NCBI GenBank assembly: GCA_944472155.2
Contig: OX235279.1
Span: forward strand, 144,730,199 to 144,794,198
Direction of reading: 5' to 3'
DNA length: 64,000 bases
Origin: Trichobilharzia szidati
Lineage: Eukaryota > Platyhelminthes > Trematoda > Strigeidida > Schistosomatidae
Numbering within the stretch: position 1 is the stretch's first letter; every line of letters starts with the position of its first letter. Positions 60,600-64,000 of the stretch are shown piece by piece. The position numbers and the translations under genes were made by a program. The notes beneath the pieces were generated by a model. That model was not told the origin of the DNA. It did no database searches and saw only the letters and a list, made by a program, of their open reading frames with translations.

Positions 60600-62920
60600 T
60601 CATTCTCTCTTCTCAAATAAGTAGAGAGAGTAAAGAGAAATCAGCTAGCTGTTGTATACTTTGTTGGCGTGGACAAGCGACACACGTTTTCACAGCTTTA
60701 GTACTAGTTTTTGCGTCCCTATTTCAACTGGACGTTTTTCCAAAATCTAAAATTGCCCATAATTAATAGAAAACAGAATACGCTACTTGATACTTAAGAT
60801 AATAATAAACTGATAAAAAAATATTCATTTATTCAGTTTAGGTGGATTAGTGCATCGAAATATCAGAATTATCACTAATTATAACTGATATTGATTGCCT
60901 GGGAGAAATAATAAAATAATGCGTTTACCTGAAAGTAGTAAATTACACAAATTATACATGTGCAATTAAGAGAGAGTTATACCCTAATGCTTGAGATCTG
61001 GTGATAATCACTATAGCATCTGCCGAAATCGTAGATACCTGCATAAAAATCGACTGCCTGTGACAAAGAATAACAGCAATAAACTGGAACAATTTATTCC
61101 GCAATCAAATTATCCAATGTTATAAATTATCGGTTTCATATTTTGACATTATATCTATCCAGTCAAGCTGTCTAATCATTAAAGTCCTTCATGTACACTA
61201 CCGGAAACTATCAGCCTAATTGATTCAAGTCTATCATAGAGTGATGCAGAAGTGAATAGGATACTGGGCGAGGTTTATTTATTTCTGACAGACCAAAAAG
61301 TCTAGAAGTTGTATAGCCTGTCACCTTGTGCCCTTCAGAAATTGCCTCACTCATTACTTCGGCGTACTTCTGTCATCTTCAGAGGCAAACAGATCCCACT
61401 ACCACAATCAGTATCTAGTCATAATGTCAAACATCATTACAAGAATTACATAACGACTAACACTGAAACCCAGAGGCTAACAGAAAACTAGGAGCAACAC
61501 ATTCAGATGACGGTAGAGTAGGAAAACTGATTTCAGAAGATAACAAGTCCTCTAAGTCTGTGTAGTGGAAAACACGACGGACCGAACTATTTGAACAGCA
61601 CAATACACTCATCATCAAAATACTGTACAACGAGTTTCAATACATAGAAATACCAATACAGTTCACCGAACTTCAAGGATGTATGAGTCTTCTGTCTTGC
61701 CATCTCGTCAACCTCCTCCACTCTCACTTCTGATCATGTAGGGACCACTTCAATATCGAATTATAAAACACATTGATGCAGTTCGAAAGTCTCCCTCTCT
61801 CACCCTCTGTATGACAACATGATATTCACTAAATGCATACACGACTTGAATGTATTTAGGATACGAAGGTCATCAGTTGATATGGGATCCATCGACACCA
61901 ACAATCCATGCACACTCACACAAACTGTTCCCCACACACACACACACACACACACGGATATGTAGGCAGATACACTACACTCTACTTCCTCTCTCACAAT
62001 GCATTCAGTGAATCTTTCCAATAATGAAAACAAACAAACTTGGAAATAAACAATCCCTATTTTTACACTCTCTTTCATATGGAAGAACACGTGATCCATA
62101 TTCATTTTGATGTAGAAAATAACTATTACAAGATTAAATTGTTATTATTCTCCCCATCCCGATACCGGTAGTCATGTGACAGTGACGATCATCATAAATG
62201 CAAGCGATTAACGATGTATACAATAAACAAAAATGTACTAAAATAGATTATTGCATCACATACACCGCTTACACACATACACACACAACTGTTAGAAAGA
62301 CACTGACTGACACAGTTTGTCAAGAGGAAACATATCCAAAAGGATGGAAGGACAGACCGATTAACTGACTATTTCATAAACACGTGGTTTCAATGCAAAA
62401 TTTCCCCTTTGCAGAAAAGAGAAGAAATTGGAGGAAGAAATATTCAGCTTCATAGAGAGAATTAAAAAAGTATTATGTTTCAGTTATGTGAAGTATCCTT
62501 ACTTCAAATAATGATTGACATTTCCTTATCATCAAATAATACAGATTGGGAAGTGCATAGGACTTGTGAAACATCTGAGGATATTCCATAACATTAACTC
62601 ACATGACGAACATGAAGAGCATCTCAGTATGGTAATGAAGAATCTGTTAATGTCAGTCTGTTGATCACTTGACCAAAGACCACCTTCACTATATCCAATA
62701 ACCCGTCACTATCGTCAATCGGCTCTAACATACTAGGTGTTTCTCATGATCCAGTGTCGAACTGACTTTACCTGACAGTGGTCGATTTCCACTATTCTAT
62801 GCATTCCACTCAGACTGCTTTCATAACAAATATGAATCCATGGTGTTAGTAGCAACAGCTGAGAAATCAATGGAAAAGTTTTTAGAAAAACTTTGTGAAA
62901 AAACCCAACTGGGAATTAAT
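60600..62920. other. Unassigned; one (CA)n run
   Basis: A (CA)n run at about 61936-61956. No supported gene; short frames have no domain. Confidence 0.4.
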
Positions 62921-62929
62921 AATAATAAT

Positions 62930-64000
62930 AATAATAGTGTATTCTCATTTTTTACATGAGGGACGCCAGTTTACAGGCATCATCAATATGATAAATTACA
63001 TATACGATTAGTAAGCATATTTAATAATAGTAATTTAATAAAATACATTTTTTCCTACCTGTGTAGGACACACCAATTGTACAGGCATGAATAAGTATTA
63101 TTTAAGTTACATAAATTTGGTTCATGGTTAAATTATAAGGTTGCAGTCACTTTGTCTATGGAAACAATTTGATAACTAGTCATTCAATGGAGCACATCAA
63201 GAAATATAGAAATATTGTCTTCGCATTAACAAAAAAACCCAAGTATGTTTTGGATGGATTACCAATACTTGGGAAAAAATAAAGCTTGAAGTAATTCCTC
63301 CATATAACTTTGGTGTTTACGGCATCGAGCCTTATTCTTGATTTATATCCAAATTTGATAATAATTTAAAATAAGTAATACACTTGTGTACTTTTGTCAG
63401 CATTTTCATGGAAACATCACAAGTGAATTGTACCCAATGTAGACTAATAATAATGATAGTTTATATTTTCTTATAAGCGGGTGTTTTCAAGAAATGCAAG
63501 CTATTTTTGCAGACACGATCAGTTATGTTGTAAGTAACAATCGCGAAGTATTATAAATCAATACTTTTTTATTGGTATAAAGGTATATTTCATAACTGTA
63601 ATCCAGGTTGCATAGTTGGTGAAGGTAATACGTAATTCACGAGGGAATCGTAAGATATAGGAACAATAATGTTTGCAGATTATTTGTCATTGTAAATGGT
63701 AAAATATCCACATTCTTCATTCTCATTCAAAAAGTCGAATGGAAGCTGAAATGGTGAGAGACAAAAGAAGACAAACAACAACAACGGAAAAGAAAGCAAG
63801 TGGAGTACTTAGGGAGTGATTAATATGTATATATACATTTATATTCCGTTTAGTAATTATAGTGATTTTGGTGCACTAACTAACTAGTCCCGTGATGCTG
63901 ACTTTTAAATTGTGGGAACTAATATTATCGTCCTGTGTAAAAATGTCTATCATGTACTTCCAATAATATAAAAATTTATAATTGTAGGTTGTTGTCACGA
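62930..64000. repeat. Terminal-repeat-like sequence, second copy
   Basis: 62930-63250 matches 17720-18070. 63890-63990 matches 23500-23620 (CTGATGCTGAC, AACTAATATTA, ATGTACTTCCAA), which lies at the 3' side of the Penelope-like element. It runs off the window edge. Confidence 0.5.

Overview
The window is AT-rich, repeat-crowded invertebrate DNA. The genes and repeats point to a schistosome (trematode) genome; the species cannot be fixed from the sequence alone. Three things support this: tRNA-headed repeats carrying hammerhead-ribozyme cores of the Sm-alpha kind, several Penelope-like, RTE/SR2-like, CR1-like and Gypsy remnants, and a host gene with 34- and 38-base introns at its 5' end and multi-kilobase introns at its 3' end.

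Only two host genes are supported. One is a complete five-exon AMMECR1-family gene on the + strand (31364-42829, predicted 233 residues). The other is a single first exon of a FAD-dependent amine oxidase on the - strand (3455-3602), whose remaining exons are outside the window or not recognisable.

Layout. 1-3400: downstream side of the amine oxidase start exon, with LINE 3'-end scraps. 4380-12000: cluster of Gypsy-type LTR elements, with a fragmentary LTR+gag copy, a fuller copy (5614-10589, LTRs, protease, RT, RNase H, integrase, many stops and frameshifts) and an opposite-strand gag/protease fragment. 12000-19300: degenerate RT, inverted hairpin repeats and AT-rich repeat DNA. 19345-21030: a LINE ORF1 (-) next to a LINE 3' end (+). 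21400-24670: a Penelope-like element with about 1-kb inverted arms. 24700-27500: a CR1-like LINE (-), split by a SINE. 27660-30850: an RTE/SR2-like LINE (+), also split by a SINE. 31364-42829: AMMECR1, whose introns hold a 379-bp perfect-looking inverted repeat, a hammerhead SINE, Penelope-like fragments and LINE fragments. 43000-64000: further LINE copies, three ribozyme/hairpin repeat loci, microsatellites and stretches I could not identify.

The genes do not form a pathway. Most coding-like ORFs belong to transposable elements, nearly all decayed. The most interesting non-coding structure is at 51160-51646: a tRNA-like head plus a hammerhead with an intact conserved core, joined to a 113-bp foldback, all bounded by an 11-bp direct repeat.
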